Shown: piece by piece, positions 13,849 through 26,889 of the stretch
Numbering within the stretch: the first letter of the stretch is position 1
Layout of the letters: every line of letters begins with the position of its first letter
Assembly: GCF_008831285.2 (NCBI RefSeq)
Contig: NC_045144.1
Span: forward strand, 7,118,176-7,182,175
Direction: 5' to 3'
Origin: Nymphaea colorata
Lineage: Eukaryota > Streptophyta > Magnoliopsida > Nymphaeales > Nymphaeaceae
Length of the DNA: 64,000 nt
Program-made: the position numbers and the translations under genes
Notes under the pieces: generated by a model
Seen by the model: only the letters and a program-made list of their open reading frames with translations
Told to the model about the DNA's origin: nothing
The model's database searches: none

Positions 13849-16800
13849 TTAACCAGCATCCTCCTCTTCACAATTACATGTTTTGTTGCTAAGCAAATGT
13901 TCCCTGCACGACAATTCAAAAAAGGTCCAATATGTGATAAATGCTTAAGCTAGTATCAACACAGTTGCTCAAGATAGGGATGTACAATTATCATCGTCAG
14001 AAGAAACTCATTTTGAAGTAGCAATCAACAGAAAACATCAGAAGTGGCATATTCTAAGCCTTATAACAAAAATGAGAATTTTATCACATACCAAATTCAA
14101 GGAAGATGACTGTTAGAAAAAATCTACAGCTTATAGTGACAACAGTTGGAACTGATTCACCCAAGATAGTAGATCATGACTTCAATGTGTTCCAAGAACC
14201 AGTCAAAAGCAAAAGGAAAAGAGTTCAATATCTTCCAATATTAATAAATAATAAGCATATGAGAAATAGCATCTTACCTGGATTTTTCAGAAATAAAAAA
14301 TCGTAAGCCATAGACCAACCTACATGTATGAAAGATATTCCGAGTGTTTGGACCAGACTAAAGACAAGCCAACTTCGAAAGCAAGCTTTCTTTACTAAAA
14401 AGGATAGAGATCTTAAAGCTTTTATATCTCTGAAGCCTTTATATCTGTAAAATAATAAATCAAGAAGAAGAAAGCTCCCAAAATATGCTTCCTTGACAGT
14501 CAAATCAGTGACTCTGTATGATGGCAGAAGTTGCAACAGACCAACACTAGTGATGCTCAAATCTACATTTCTCAATAGAACACACCAGAGAAGGAATTAA
14601 AGCTGCTCATAAGCTGCCTATGAAATCCAAAACCTCGGCAGTCTTATATTAGTAGAGATGAGGGCTTACAGAAAATAAGGTCAACACAAACCCAAGTTAT
14701 TTGCGTTCAAAAGGAAAAATTTGGAAGGATGCTTTTCAAAATAGAGAACTGCATTATTCATGTTACCAAAAAACAATGACATGCATTTGAAAGAGAGTTG
14801 CTAATTCATCTTTTCCATCTTTTCCAAAAAATATTAATTAAGACCTGAAGTTTATTTCGTACTTGCATGAAAATGAACTGAAGATACACTTTTAGCTTTC
14901 GCCATCTTGCAACCCATATTGATTGGGTTTGAAACAAGATACGTAACATATCATAAAAGTTGTAATTTTTGTTAAAAATATTTTAAAGACAAAAACATAG
15001 AAAAGGAATATTAATTTCGATGCAAATCTGCTGTGAGATGTTCTCCCTACCCTTTTATTAAGAAAGAATAAAACATGTCAAAGAACCATACAAACATCCG
15101 ACCTGAAAATCACCTCCTGAACACTTAACACTGAAAAAAGTACATTAATTTCAAAAATACATTAACTTCAAGACAAAACTTCAATTTTACATCTAAATGG
15201 CCATGAACTGCAAAAGGCATTAGTAGTAGAGAATGTGTTACAAGCAGCATGAATGGTCTTATTATTAAAAATTTAAAACTTAACAGCTTAAATTACTTTA
15301 AATACAAATGGACATCAAATAAGGAAGTCCTAGCATATGACATTACTCCTTAAAATCTTGAACAACTCGATGGCCATAAAACTTCAATTTTTTTTAGTTC
15401 TAAAAAGCAGAAAATACACCCTTAAAAAACAAAATTAATATCCCTAATTTTGGTGCACGAAATCAGCCTTAACTTTTTATTTTTTCACTTAGAACGTCTA
15501 ATACTACCTCTCACTAAACACTTAGTAATCAGCCTTGAGAAATGTATGTAACTTCAAATAAAATTTGCCATTTTCCTATGTTTGAAGGTGTAAGTGGCAT
15601 AAGGTACATCTCGTACCATACCATGAGATGACATATGAGTGTGAAATTACATATGATACAACTGGAGTTAGTCTTCCATGTCTAAATGAAGCCTTTGAAA
15701 GTGGAAGGTATGGGTTCTTTTATGTCCCCAGAAGGGCAACATTATCAAGATGGGTCGCTACAGTAGACAAAACTCTAGATTCCCATCTGAGTAACCTTAT
15801 GCATTGTACTATTATGATATGTAACATAATTATATGGATTTTCATTACGGTAGACCTGTCTAGCTCGTTACAAGAGTGTTATTACTTTTACTTGTATGTC
15901 ACTGTGTTATAAAAAGGATGTACGATATGGTGTGATTCAAATAGTATCATATGACATAGTGTCTGCAATAATTAAAGGGGACCTGAAACCCCTTTATTTT
16001 GGGTTTAAAAACCCTTTCTCCATTGGACATATGCAACTCTTAGGAGTTGCATGTGAGTGAATTTTTGACCAAAACCATTGATTTGAAGCCCGATTTATGG
16101 TGAGAGATATCATGCTCGAACAAAGGACTTTCACTAGCATCATGTGTAGAAAGAATTTTTGGGACCACCTAAATAAAGACAGACCATGGAATCTCTTGCT
16201 TTTATGTTGCCCATCAAAGTTGATTTAGTTGGGGCTGAAATAGGAATAGATTTACAGTTTAAACCAGATAAGGTCATGACATCCCAAACCTGAAATTCCC
16301 TTTTTATGATATCCAGATTATGAGATCAGAAGCACTGTTTTAGGTTTATGGGAAAATGTGTAAATTTGTCCCTTGAAAGATACCAAGATCGATTTCCTTG
16401 AAAATTATACTATGAAGTGTGAAGAGATTTGGAATTGGTGCTCACTTGTTTTATGTATGTATGTTTGTATGTATGTTTGTGTGTATGTATGTCTGTCTCT
16501 ATATGTGTCTATAGAGTATAGACACTGAAAGGGAGAGAGAGCTGTAATTTCACTAAATTTTGGATCTGGTTAAATTCAGACTTCAAATCCAGGTTTTGTG
16601 TTAACTGGCTGAAACCATCTACTAACGACTCACGAACAGGTCTAATCTGGTATCCCCCAAAATGGCAGGACTCAACCCTCAAGGATTACAAGATCCGAGA
16701 ATCCCAATCTTAAATACAAGGCATCCTCAAAAGAGTATTTAGCAAACCCGTGAACTGGACTCAGATTGGCTGGCTATTGGTCATGGGTCAGCAAGTTGAC

Positions 16801-19800
16801 TTGGCAGCTTGCCAGGTGAGGTCATCAATTTTCCAGTGTACTTTTTTTCTAAGATGATAAAAAAGTTGGATATATCAATATAACAAATCATAAATATAAT
16901 CATATAGCTATAGTTTAAGAATATATTTACAAAATAATAACTACTAATAAGCAACATGAATTAGACAACTTAGATTAGACTATTTCCAATAAACAGCTAT
17001 AGACTATTTCCTAGTGAAAGGGCAATAGTTAGATGCTGAATAAAACAGTCAGGGTCAGGCAATCCCGAGCCAATATAACTGATTCAGCCGATCTAGATCT
17101 AGGTCTTCTAGGATTTGGTTGAATTTGTGTGAATACTTGATGAAAGCCTATCCACAACATTAGCAAGTAATTTATTAAGCAAACTATGTCCACATAACAT
17201 GATATGTAGAAGGGGCCAACAATGTCAGGCCTAGAACAAGCTGGAATGAAATTTGTGATATAAAGAATGTGCCCAATCCACTGCCAGTCAACATCTTGGC
17301 ACAGTTGCAGAGTGTATAAAGTATTGTATCAAATATTAGAATGCCAGTGGATAAGTAGAGAAATAAAATTGCCTAAATAAACATATAACTAAGAAATTAT
17401 ATATAGTATAACTTCTCAATCAGAAATTCACAGGGCACCATATGAATTCACCGGAAATTTTCCTCAAACAAACGTTCTACAAAATTCAGGAACCTGAAAT
17501 ATAATCAGTCTGAGAAGTTCATAACCATTGGAAAAAAGCCAAACCAGACTTGGGGGAGAAACAGAGCAGATCACTACCTCAATCGTTCACAAAGGCGTGC
17601 CAAAGCATCCGAGCCAGTTCTAGAAGCAACATCCTCAATCTCATTTGCATTTGACAAAGTAACACTATCTGCAAGCTTGAATTCACAAAGCTCTTTCAAA
17701 GAATATGCATCAGTTAACACAGCTGAATGACCACCACCAGCTGCCAGTTTCCGCACTACTCCAACACACCTATCAAGCACAGTCAAACTTGAGCTTCACA
17801 AGTCCACAGTGTGTAAATAAGGGAAACTGTTCATGCATTTCCTAAACAGAATTGAACCACAAATAGGAAAAAACTGACATGGATCCCTCACCAATCTACA
17901 GGCGATGGGTGCCAAGCATATGTTGATTTTTTGTTTGCCGCTTGACCGTAGCTATTATAGCCCCATCCATGAATACTCCCATCTTTCATGGCAACCAATG
18001 TATGTGAATGCCCACATGTAACAAGCTGCACGCCTGATGGCACTACCAGAACTGGAATATTGCGTAGATATGCCTCTGTCTCATTTGGAAGACAAGAAAA
18101 GAATCCATTCTGAGGACCAAGTCCTAGTTGACCTTCCCGACCACCACCCCAGGCATATAGAGCTCCTTTCTCCGTCAAAGCACAAGTATGTACACCCCCA
18201 CATGCTACATCCTTCACCACAATCCTTTCAAGGGAAACTACTCTTCGAGGTAGCAGTTCTTTATCCCCATACTGCAAAGAACAGTGTCCAAGCTGTCCCG
18301 CATTACCAAGACCCCATGTATATCTGCAACAAATAGAAAAAGTGTTGCAGCCAAGGTGACATTTCCAGAAAAATAGCATGAGCATTGAGCGTACAAAAAG
18401 GAGATTCTTGTGAAAGAACATTTCAATGGGAATGGAACATGACTCAAGTACAGTACATGAACAAATCTGGGTACTGATTAAATAACACAAAGAATCCAAT
18501 TTATTCTAATGAAATTCCTGTCTTCCTCTTCTCAATGCATCTCATTCTAATAAGTGCAACAGGTACCCATATTACAATTGTATCACGTAAAAATTTATAA
18601 GCTGAAGGAGAAACTAGGCATTTGAGCAGATAGCAGATTAATGGCCCAAAAAGGTATACAATCGAGAGGAGACAAGACAACCACAAAATTCAAGAATAAG
18701 AATGGATAGAAAAGAAAATTAGTTAGCACAGTCTAAAGTAGCATTTTTTTTATGGTATATATCACACAAATTCACCTGGATGGCACCAAACCCAAGTCAA
18801 ATTGGCCAGACATAGGTGCAACCATGCAAGTATGGGACACAACTGGACACTGCAAACTGACATATTTTTTTGCATACTTGATATCCTTTATTTTGCTTAA
18901 ATCTTGTTGTGTGTGTGCGTACACATGACAGCTGTGTCCCCTAACTCGAGCTTTTGAAATTGGTCTGTATCCATACCCACACCATGTAACATAGACGGTA
19001 ATAGACAGTCAATTATTCTGTTTTATGATGTTGGATATGCTTTTTATGCAGGCTCAGTTTCATTTCAGCTTCATATAATTCAGGAAAAATAATAATGCAA
19101 GTGGTGACATTATCTGTTTTGTTAGTATTTGTAAGCTGTCCTCCCACTTACAGATAAGATTATTTACGTAGGAAAACTTCCACGGTAAGAAAATCAGGCT
19201 AGTCTTATGTGGGAAGAACCAATCATCCTAAAAACATTTCATTTTAGTGTGACAAGTTTATCTCCAATTGCTAACATCTTCTCAGATAACTTACACCTCA
19301 CCGTCCTCTGATATAGCAGCTGTATGATATTCCCCACATGATACATGGATAATCTTCACAAATTCAGGGGCCTCATCAAGAAACCTCAGGAAAGCATTTA
19401 CAACCCGAGCCCCCTGCAATCCTTCACAAGTAAAACCTCTGCCAAGCTGTCCATACTCATTGTAGCCTGGTGTATCAGAACATAATACAATTCTGATTAA
19501 AGAATGCAAGATCAACTGTCAAGCAACTAACATAAGCAGCAATAAACAAGAACATGAAGTTCAGATTTTCATTGAACAGACAAAACCATGCATTTCTCTA
19601 AATGACATGAGGAAACTTGACAAGAAAACGAAGTACTTTGAGGAAGTGAAATTGACTATTACCCCATGCCTGCAGCAAGCCATCTTCTGACAGAGCCACC
19701 GCATGAACTGCTCCACAAGAAACTTGGCGCACAGCCTGCCAATGAATGCATAGGTCTAGATATTATTTATAAGCCAATCTGACTTTGCTAGAAAATCAAA

Positions 19801-22800
19801 CTACAGTTGTTTAGGTTAGCAATCTGATCAACGTGATTCACATGCTAGAACAAAAGGTTTAAGAAAATCAATAGCCATTAGATAAACCTAGATCATTATC
19901 ATAAATAATACCATCTAACTCCCCTTTGATTCTTAACAAACCACACCTCAGCAAACTGGACTAGAAATATAATAACTACATTACATGGGTGCATCTTAAC
20001 AGCTGCCGAACCTGTATCGATGCTGGTGCTGGTGTTGATGCTGTTCTGACACAGCACGTCCATTGCGGTCAGCTGAACCGGACTAAAACTGACCATTTTA
20101 AATGCACATCTGACTAAACTTGCCTTATTTCAAAAAGTTTACAATGACTAAAATATAAATACAAATAAGTAAGGTTATTAAACAGTTAACTAATTATACA
20201 ACTACATAACTATATATATATATATATATATACATATCATTGCACCCACGCCTTGTTTTTTTTTGAAATTTGTCTTACCTGCACCCACACCATGCACCCA
20301 TGCAACATAGTATAATAATTTATCTAGTAGTTTCAAGTGAAATAACACCCTGCTACTTTATTTGCACACAATTTGCAATGTGTAAACAAGAAACGGAAAC
20401 ACAAAAGATACATTTGAGGTATCGCTTGATTTGCTTTACCATCATGCATAAAACATTCAATTGGAGGACTTTGAAATGTTCAGTAACAGGCAGTACAGAG
20501 AATTTATTGAGTAATTTTGGCCATGTCATGATGAGGTGATTCACTTAAAAGTTAAAACTAAATCTGACCACGATAAAGACAATATTCATTCAAAAAGCAC
20601 ATTAAGAAAAACAGAAATGATTATAGGCAAATAGGCAATGCATCTCCAGCATAATAAAGTTAATTTCTTGCTTCTGTTTAACATGGTATAGTCAACAACC
20701 AGATTAGAACAAATTCAGAAAAAAGTTCGCATACAGTAGTTGGAGTAAAAGCTCCCCAATACAAGCGTGGATAATTTGATCCCTGTGAAAGAAAAAGATT
20801 TACTGTTACAAGGAGTAAAAATAACTTAAAATCTGTGAAGAGGCAAGGAGATGACACCTAACCTGATTTTGTCCCCAAACCCACAACTTCCCTTTAGGTT
20901 GTGTCCCATCATTTTCACGAGGTTCAGCAATTGCAGCTGTACAATGGGCCCCACATGAGACAGACTTAACAATTTCTGTCTGCAAAAGCTTCACCCTTTT
21001 TGGACGATCGCTTCTTTCCTCGGTCCCATCTCCAAGCTGGCCAAAGTCATTTGATCCTAAAATAGTTTGCTTACAAAAAAGTCAATCCAGTGCTATGCCA
21101 CAGGACATGACACGACAGAGATCATAAGTAGGAGAGACAAACAAATTGGCATTATCATACATTAATTAGGTGTTTATTTATGTGTACATGGATTTCAATA
21201 CGTTCATCAAAGTTCTTAATTCAAAGGTACTACACATGATTATCACAAACAGCAACTAAAATTGCTAATCAGAAATATCAAATAGAAAAATCCAATTGCA
21301 TTTAAATCAACATAATTGACGAAAAATTTTCAAGCAAAAGGGAAAAAATGCAGGAGACATAAAGTCATAAACTAAGTAAACAATAACAGGAAATGGATAA
21401 AGTTAAGGACACACTGTTGACTGAGCCCGAAACTGGTATACTTGTGTCCATGAAGTCTTGTGGCATGTCATGCATGGATACAGGAGATGCTTACTGGGTG
21501 AAGTGCATTGTGAACCCTAGGGAAGTAAAAGATATAACACTGATTGGGATTATGGATGAGAAAAAATAAGAAAATTCTAAAAATTTTAAATAATAGACAG
21601 CTGAAAAGAAATCAACCTATGATCACATTAATGTTACCATGCCTACATCAGGAACACATTTAGCCTAGAGATTACATCTCAACAAATTGCAATTTCATTA
21701 ATATTTTTCATATTGTCGCTAATTAAATCATCTGTAGCCACAACAATGTACAAACAACCACGCAGCTTAGACCCCTAATCTAAGAAAGTATGACTAATAA
21801 ACAGTAAGCCAAATTAATAAGTAAAATCTCCCAAAAACAATTAGTAAAATTATTCGAACCTTCGAGGGGTGTCAAAGCATTGTTAGAGATATTGTCTGAG
21901 GCTTATCAGCGAGGTTTTCCTTGGTTATTAGTCGGGAAGTTCTTCCTCGCCGAGTTTTCTAATAATTGTGTTACAAAAACATTGTTTAAAATTCAAAATA
22001 TTTAATAATCTGCTAGAAGAAACCTAAAAAACTTAAATATATTAAAAAATTTGGAAAAAAGGATGGGGAGAAGCCAAAGAACTTGATAAAAATGCATTTT
22101 TCAAACAGTCCAGGAACACATAAAGGCATGAATGCGGATTATAATAGCTCAAGCCAAATGATCCTCCAACAAACAATAACTTGCCAGATTCAAATCAGCA
22201 GAACTTAATCAAGAGGGTGCCATATTAACTTCTACGCAAGAAAACAATCTACCAATTTAAGAATTTTATTGTTCAGATAACATTTATTAGTCAGATCTCT
22301 AGAAACAACACCCAAAACTTTCCAAACATCTAATTTGCTCTCCGTCAAACAGAGATTTTTAACCCAAACTGCTGGACTTTCTAACTGATGTCATTAGTCA
22401 GCCAATGACTCGGTGCAGAAAACAAAGAAGACAGCCATAAAGAGGTACATGACTTCATAGATCCAAACTCGAAAAGTGGAGAAGATGTGGAAATTAAAAA
22501 ACAAAAAAACAAAAAAAAAACAAACAAGGGAATGACAAGAAAAAAAGATACCAGAAAGTGTCGTAGCAATCATGAATAAAAAGTGAAGCATCAAAAAAGG
22601 AAGAAAATGATCAGCACCAAAGACACAAGTTTGGGGGCCTGAACTGCCCTTAATAGCACAATTTCTCATGAACTCTTAAATATTAATGCCTCATACAAGA
22701 AGAATGAAAAGAGAAACAAAAGAACAAATGTAAAAGGACGAGATAGGAAAAGAAGAGCTGATGGCAACATAAACTAACAAGAAGCGAAAAAAAGGACCAA

Positions 22801-23075
22801 CCCCAAGTGAACAACGACCCATCTGAAGCCACAGCAGCAGTATGTCCACGACCACAAGCAACATCTAGCCAGCGTGCTGTTGGGCCTCCATTGCATTTGA
22901 ATAATTTAGGAGAGAGCTTCTTTGGAATCCTCAGGTGGCATTCTTGACCCTTCCTACCAGTCTGGCCAGATTGGTTGTATCCCCAAACATATAAAGCACT
23001 CTTAGTAGGAAGGTTGAGAGTTTGAAAATCAAAGTAAACATCTTCAGAGTCCATCAGCAACCTCGAAATGTCCAT
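13849..23075 (-). CDS. RCC1-repeat (seven-bladed propeller) protein, At3g26100 type
   Basis: Coding exons, in reading order: 23075-22802, 21056-20863, 20782-20735, 19735-19663, 19466-19295, 18323-17892, 17769-17578, 13903-13849. Total 1440 bp, 479 aa plus stop; all junctions are in phase with GT-AG introns. Seven RCC1 blades are seen by their WG signatures: WGYNQSGQTG, WGSNDFGQLG, WGQNQGSN, WGYNEYGQLG, WGLGNAGQLG, WGGGREGQLG, WGYNSYGQAA. The protein ends in a helix-like tail (LCERLREHLL) and an acidic stop (CEEEDAG). RCC1-like propellers serve as protein or chromatin binding platforms; no Ran-GEF activity can be claimed. The ATG at 23075 directly follows an acceptor (TTGCAG), so a non-coding leader exon lies upstream. 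A nearer stop exon at 17493-17448 is possible but lacks the expected REHLL continuation. Confidence 0.9.
16447..16515. repeat. TGTATGTATG-type microsatellite
   Basis: Imperfect TATG/TTTG tetranucleotide repeats inside the long last intron of the RCC1 gene. Confidence 0.7.
19980..20300 (-). repeat. Dispersed repeat with GGTGC-rich ends (inverted copy)
   Basis: In an RCC1 intron. The reverse complement matches 63590-63870: both hold CATTTAAAATGGTCAGTTTT, an ACACCAGCACCAG block at one end and a GGTGC-rich block at the other, with a TA run between (20209-20232). A family member is likely at 27117-27400. Confidence 0.65.
21880..22080. repeat. Member of an unnamed dispersed repeat family
   Basis: TATTGTCTGAGG..., GAGGTTTTCCTTGGTTATTAG, GGGAAGTTCTTC resemble segments at 30781-30915, 39846-39975 and 52040-52190. 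Diverged, in an RCC1 intron. Confidence 0.45.
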
Positions 23076-24415
23076 CTGCAATTTAACATGAAAAAGAAAT
23101 GTTAATGTCTGCAAGCATACATGTGAGTGTGGAGATAGAGAGCAACTAGGTCCAGTAAAAAGCACCTTAAAGGTGCACTTTTGGATCTCGATGCTTTAAG
23201 TTGATTTCGCCTAATTTCACAGTTCTACATGGCAGACTGACAAGAATCAAACCCCTCTGATGTGATCTTTTGATCCAAAACTGTGTTTTAGATCGCCACA
23301 TTTTTGTGATCTGGTGGAGTATAAAATACCACGTACATATGAGCGATTCAGAAGTTGTCTTATCAAGATCAACCATACAGATCATGCCTTTGCAGTTGAC
23401 TTTGAGTAAAACAACCTGTGAGTTTTTAGGATATGCTAAGTTGACAAGGCTGCAATGGGAAGCAACCATGAGTATATATACTCCTTTCTAAGAAAATTAT
23501 TGTACAGGCAATAGGCAGTTTACCAATATCATACATTACATAACTAACTTCCCATATGATATGTAACCAACCTTACATATAAGCCACATAATACATCCCT
23601 GAAACTAGTTTCTTTCAGGATGTAATGCACCCACAACAGCCATATCATATGATACGTCCCCAACAGATTTATAGGAAAAGGCCTGAAGACTGAAACCACC
23701 CTTTTGAGTTTCCCTAAAAGCCACATACTAGTACTGAGCCTTAGACATTCCTAGATAGTAGGTACAGAAGGTTTTGTGCCCTTGAAGAGAAAAACAAAAG
23801 ATTTGATGCTGGATTTGTGCATCGGAGATCTATCTCATGTTAGAGAACGAGGACTTTCCCTTGCTTTGTGTGTCGAAAAAGGGAATTTGTTTTCCTTCTG
23901 AAAGGTATGTAATCTTTTATGTTTAGTGTACATTTGTGTTGTTTTGAAGAGATATAGTTCAAATACAATCCTGCATGTACATTTCAGTTTAAAATAACTT
24001 TCAATTAAAAAAAATTCTTGATTGACCTCATCATTTGGAGTAGAACAACAATGCATTAAATTTGTTGTTAGTAATTCATATTTATAATTATTTTGCCTGT
24101 TACCAGTTCTTTCATGTTTTTTTTTTTTTGTCTAGATATGTGGTGGAATAGAAATTAGAGTATCTTTCAACAAATCTACACCAAGAAGAGGAACAACTTA
24201 AACATGGAATGCAACTTAGTGGAAAAAAAACTGGAGTATCTTTTAATAGATCACATGAAGATGAACAGATTAAGATTAGAAGATAAGTGATTGAATGACC
24301 TTGTTTATGTTTGACATAATACATGATTGAGACGAAGGTAATAAACTGATACAGACTTGTTTTATAGTTAACACACTAATATATCTTCATAATATATTTA
24401 CTTGTTTAGGCAGCT

Positions 24416-24586
24416 ATGTTCAGGCAATTAGAGGAAACATCACAGAGAAAGCATAAAAAACTTGCTATTATGTTTCAAGAGGAAGAAGTAGAATGGATCC
24501 ACCTTGAAGGTGTTCAAGAAGATGATGATGAGTGTGTGTACACTGCCGATGACATAGACCTTGAAGACATGATGAATGATAATTGA
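24416..24586 (+). pseudogene. Possible relic of a transposase C terminus
   Basis: A 56-codon frame preceded by an acceptor-like TTGTTTAG. It is rich in acidic residues and ends EDDDECVYTADDIDLEDMMN. The pattern of a charged helix, a W-I-H segment and an acidic D-D-x-D tail resembles the C-terminal tails of plant hAT transposases, but this is only resemblance. A second coding-like snippet (EQEKDLQRELAEKLRRMNRQ) lies at 25556-25621. Both are antisense within the RCC1 leader intron and have no start exon. Confidence 0.3.
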
Positions 24587-24991
24587 ACATTCATGTCTTG
24601 TAGTCCGAATATTTATTAGTTGATGTTTAAAGCTTTAAGTTCAACTGATGGATAATAAAATCATGGATGAGACAATTGATGATTGTTAGTTTGTTACCTG
24701 ATTATGTTTATGAATGGGAGGATCTTTTTCTTGATTTTTCCTGATTTTAATTTATTTTTTGTTTTTTCTGAATTTCCTATTTTTCATATTATGTATTAAA
24801 AAATTATAATTTTCTATATGATCTTATGTATCCAGTTATTATTCTGATTGATACACATTAGATTGTGCACTTTACAACAGTAATAAATTAATAATAACTG
24901 CTTACCATTATGACTGATTGTGCAAATTTGCATGTTAAACATTTGAATGACACGGATATGTACTGTATAATTGGATTGATATGCTTCGGAC

Positions 24992-25207
24992 CAGGGGCGG
25001 AACCAAGTGGGGGCCGGCAGGGGCACCCTGCCCCCCCCCCCCAAAATTTTTTTCTTTTTAAATTTACATCTAAATTTTAAAATATATATATATATACACT
25101 ATATAAAAATTTTGAAAAGTTTTATTTCAGCCCCGTCAAAATTTTGAAGCTATAATTCGCCCCCTCCCCCACAAAAAAAAAAAAATCTGGCTCCAGCTCT
25201 GCCCCCG
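24992..25207. mobile_element. hAT-like MITE, 216 bp
   Basis: Starts CAGGGGCGGAACCA and ends TGGCTCCAGCTCTGCCCCCG, an imperfect inverted pair. Flanks CTTCGGAC (24984-24991) and TTTCAGAC (25208-25215) match at 6 of 8 positions, a worn 8-bp duplication. It contains a C homopolymer and an AAAATTTT(G)AA core shared with 33363-33527 and 49154-49340. Confidence 0.7.
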
Positions 25208-26137
25208 TTTCAGACATAATATTTAATCATCAACAAAAATATCTCAAGCAATTCCAAAAATGTCTAATTATTATCAACGTTTCAGACATTACCATATCCG
25301 AGAGGCATTGCCTAGAAAATGGAAGACCCCCCCCCCTAAAGGACATGCCTTAATAATATCATGATAACGTGGCCTGTTTTAAATAAAGTTCCTTTTATAC
25401 ATTTTCATTTTTAAGTACATGGTTGCCTTTTTTATTGTTTATTTTATATTTTAAAGAACTTCAAGTTTGTAAAAGATTAGAAATATACTTTTTCAAATAT
25501 TAGAAATTCCACGATTCTCCAAGAATTTGACGAGAAAAAACACATCTGGAACAAGAAAAGGATCTCCAGAGAGAACTTGCTGAGAAATTACGGAGGATGA
25601 ACAGGCAGATATAGTTCCAATGCCATCATGAAGTATGGTAGGTTTCTGTTGAGAAGAAGTAAAATAGCATAACTAGCATGCTGATTCATAAAAACCACTT
25701 GGTTACCAGGTTGCTAATTGTATGTTCATTACCTCTTATTTAATTTTTTTTTCTTTCTTGGTTACAAAATCAGCAAACTGACACAATGAAGAGATAAGCA
25801 CGCGTTTTTTGAATGTCATGCTTATTGAATGTAATCCACAACGGTACATGCTCTATCTTTCTTTAGCTCTAACAGAAACTATAATGCAAACCTGGAAAGA
25901 AGTCGGTTCAATGTACCCCATCTCTGAGGGGTGTGCCAACGAACAGCATTCCCACTGTAAAATAACCAGAGAAATCGATTCGCAAATGGCATTCCGAACA
26001 AAGATACCACAAAAACAAACACAGATCACAAACCCGAAGACCGTCGTAGCGCAACTACATATGACCTTCATTCCTCGGCTCCACGAACCATGAAAACAAA
26101 GAGGCACACGTACAGCTTCCTTAACGGCCCTTCGGAT

Positions 26138-26328
26138 AAGTGGCGGAGCCACATATAGGCAGGTGTGGGCTGTTGTCCACACCAGCCTCACAAAAAGACA
26201 TTATTTTCATATTGGTGGCATAAAAAGTTAGCTCATTTACATATAGTGGTGCCCCTTAAGATCTGAAGCTTTTTTAGTTAGTGCCCCTCAGACCAAAATT
26301 CCTAGCTACGCTACGCCTAACGCCACTA
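26138..26328. mobile_element. hAT-like MITE, 191 bp
   Basis: Starts AAGTGGCGGAGCCAC and ends ACGCCACTA. Flanks CTTCGGAT (26130-26137) and CTTCCGAT (26329-26336) match at 7 of 8. Internal GGTGTGGGC...CCACACCAG is shared with the 43932-44108 copy. Confidence 0.75.
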
Positions 26329-26686
26329 CTTCCGATGTTAGGGTTTCTAGGAATCGTCCACTAGGAATCATCGCCACGCACCCAAAGTCCGGCATTGAAA
26401 GGCGAAATCAAAATGCTAAGATACTTCATCGAAAAGATGAGCAAGAAGAGAGTTCTCCAATGCATAAAGCCATTGAAACGTGAAGAACGAAGACCCTCGA
26501 CCACGAAGAAAAGACACCAGTAGCGTCTAACCTTCCAGATACATACGGACGGCCACAGATTCCTTCAGAACCGACAAGGGAACAAAAAAAAAAGGAAAAA
26601 GCTGCCAAAGAAGACGAGGAAAGAGCAACGATGGTGGCGAAGGATCAATTAGAAGAACGAATTTGATCGAAGGAATTTGGACGCAC

Positions 26687-26880
26687 CTGAGAGCAATTGT
26701 CCTAGAAAGCAATGAATTCGGGGAGATTCAACGGTTGGACGCTCCTGTTCCACGGCCCCCTTATACAGGGGGCTTGCCACGTTCGAGACTCTTCCGCCAT
26801 TCCCGGAGAGCTGGAGAGACCCCACGTTGTCGTTCTGGATCTGTGTGTGGATCCTATCCGATCCAACCAAGAAAATGAGG
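26687..26880 (-). promoter_or_regulatory. Probable RCC1 leader exon and promoter edge
   Basis: Reading leftward, a GC-rich block ends in CTCTCAG|GTGCGT (donor at 26686), a near-ideal 5' splice site. Joined to the acceptor at 23078-23076 it would give a leader intron of about 3.6 kb carrying two MITEs. The upstream limit is a guess from base composition. Confidence 0.4.
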
Positions 26881-26889
26881 CGAAAGTGA

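Noticed and set aside
14225-14575. 116-codon minus-strand frame in the long RCC1 intron
   Set aside because: Rich in Leu/Phe from AT-rich DNA, no recognisable motif, no splice sites that join it in phase to RCC1.
17448-17493. Short terminal exon for the RCC1 gene
   Set aside because: In phase and with a usable acceptor, but its peptide lacks the REHLL continuation; kept only as a possible alternative form.
18037-18336. 99-codon plus-strand frame
   Set aside because: Shadow of RCC1 coding exon 6 on the other strand.
25853-26191. 112-codon minus-strand frame that could extend the RCC1 protein N-terminally
   Set aside because: It could splice in frame to the ATG at 23075, but the peptide is Cys/Val-rich with no motif and crosses a MITE end. 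The protein already begins with the family N terminus.
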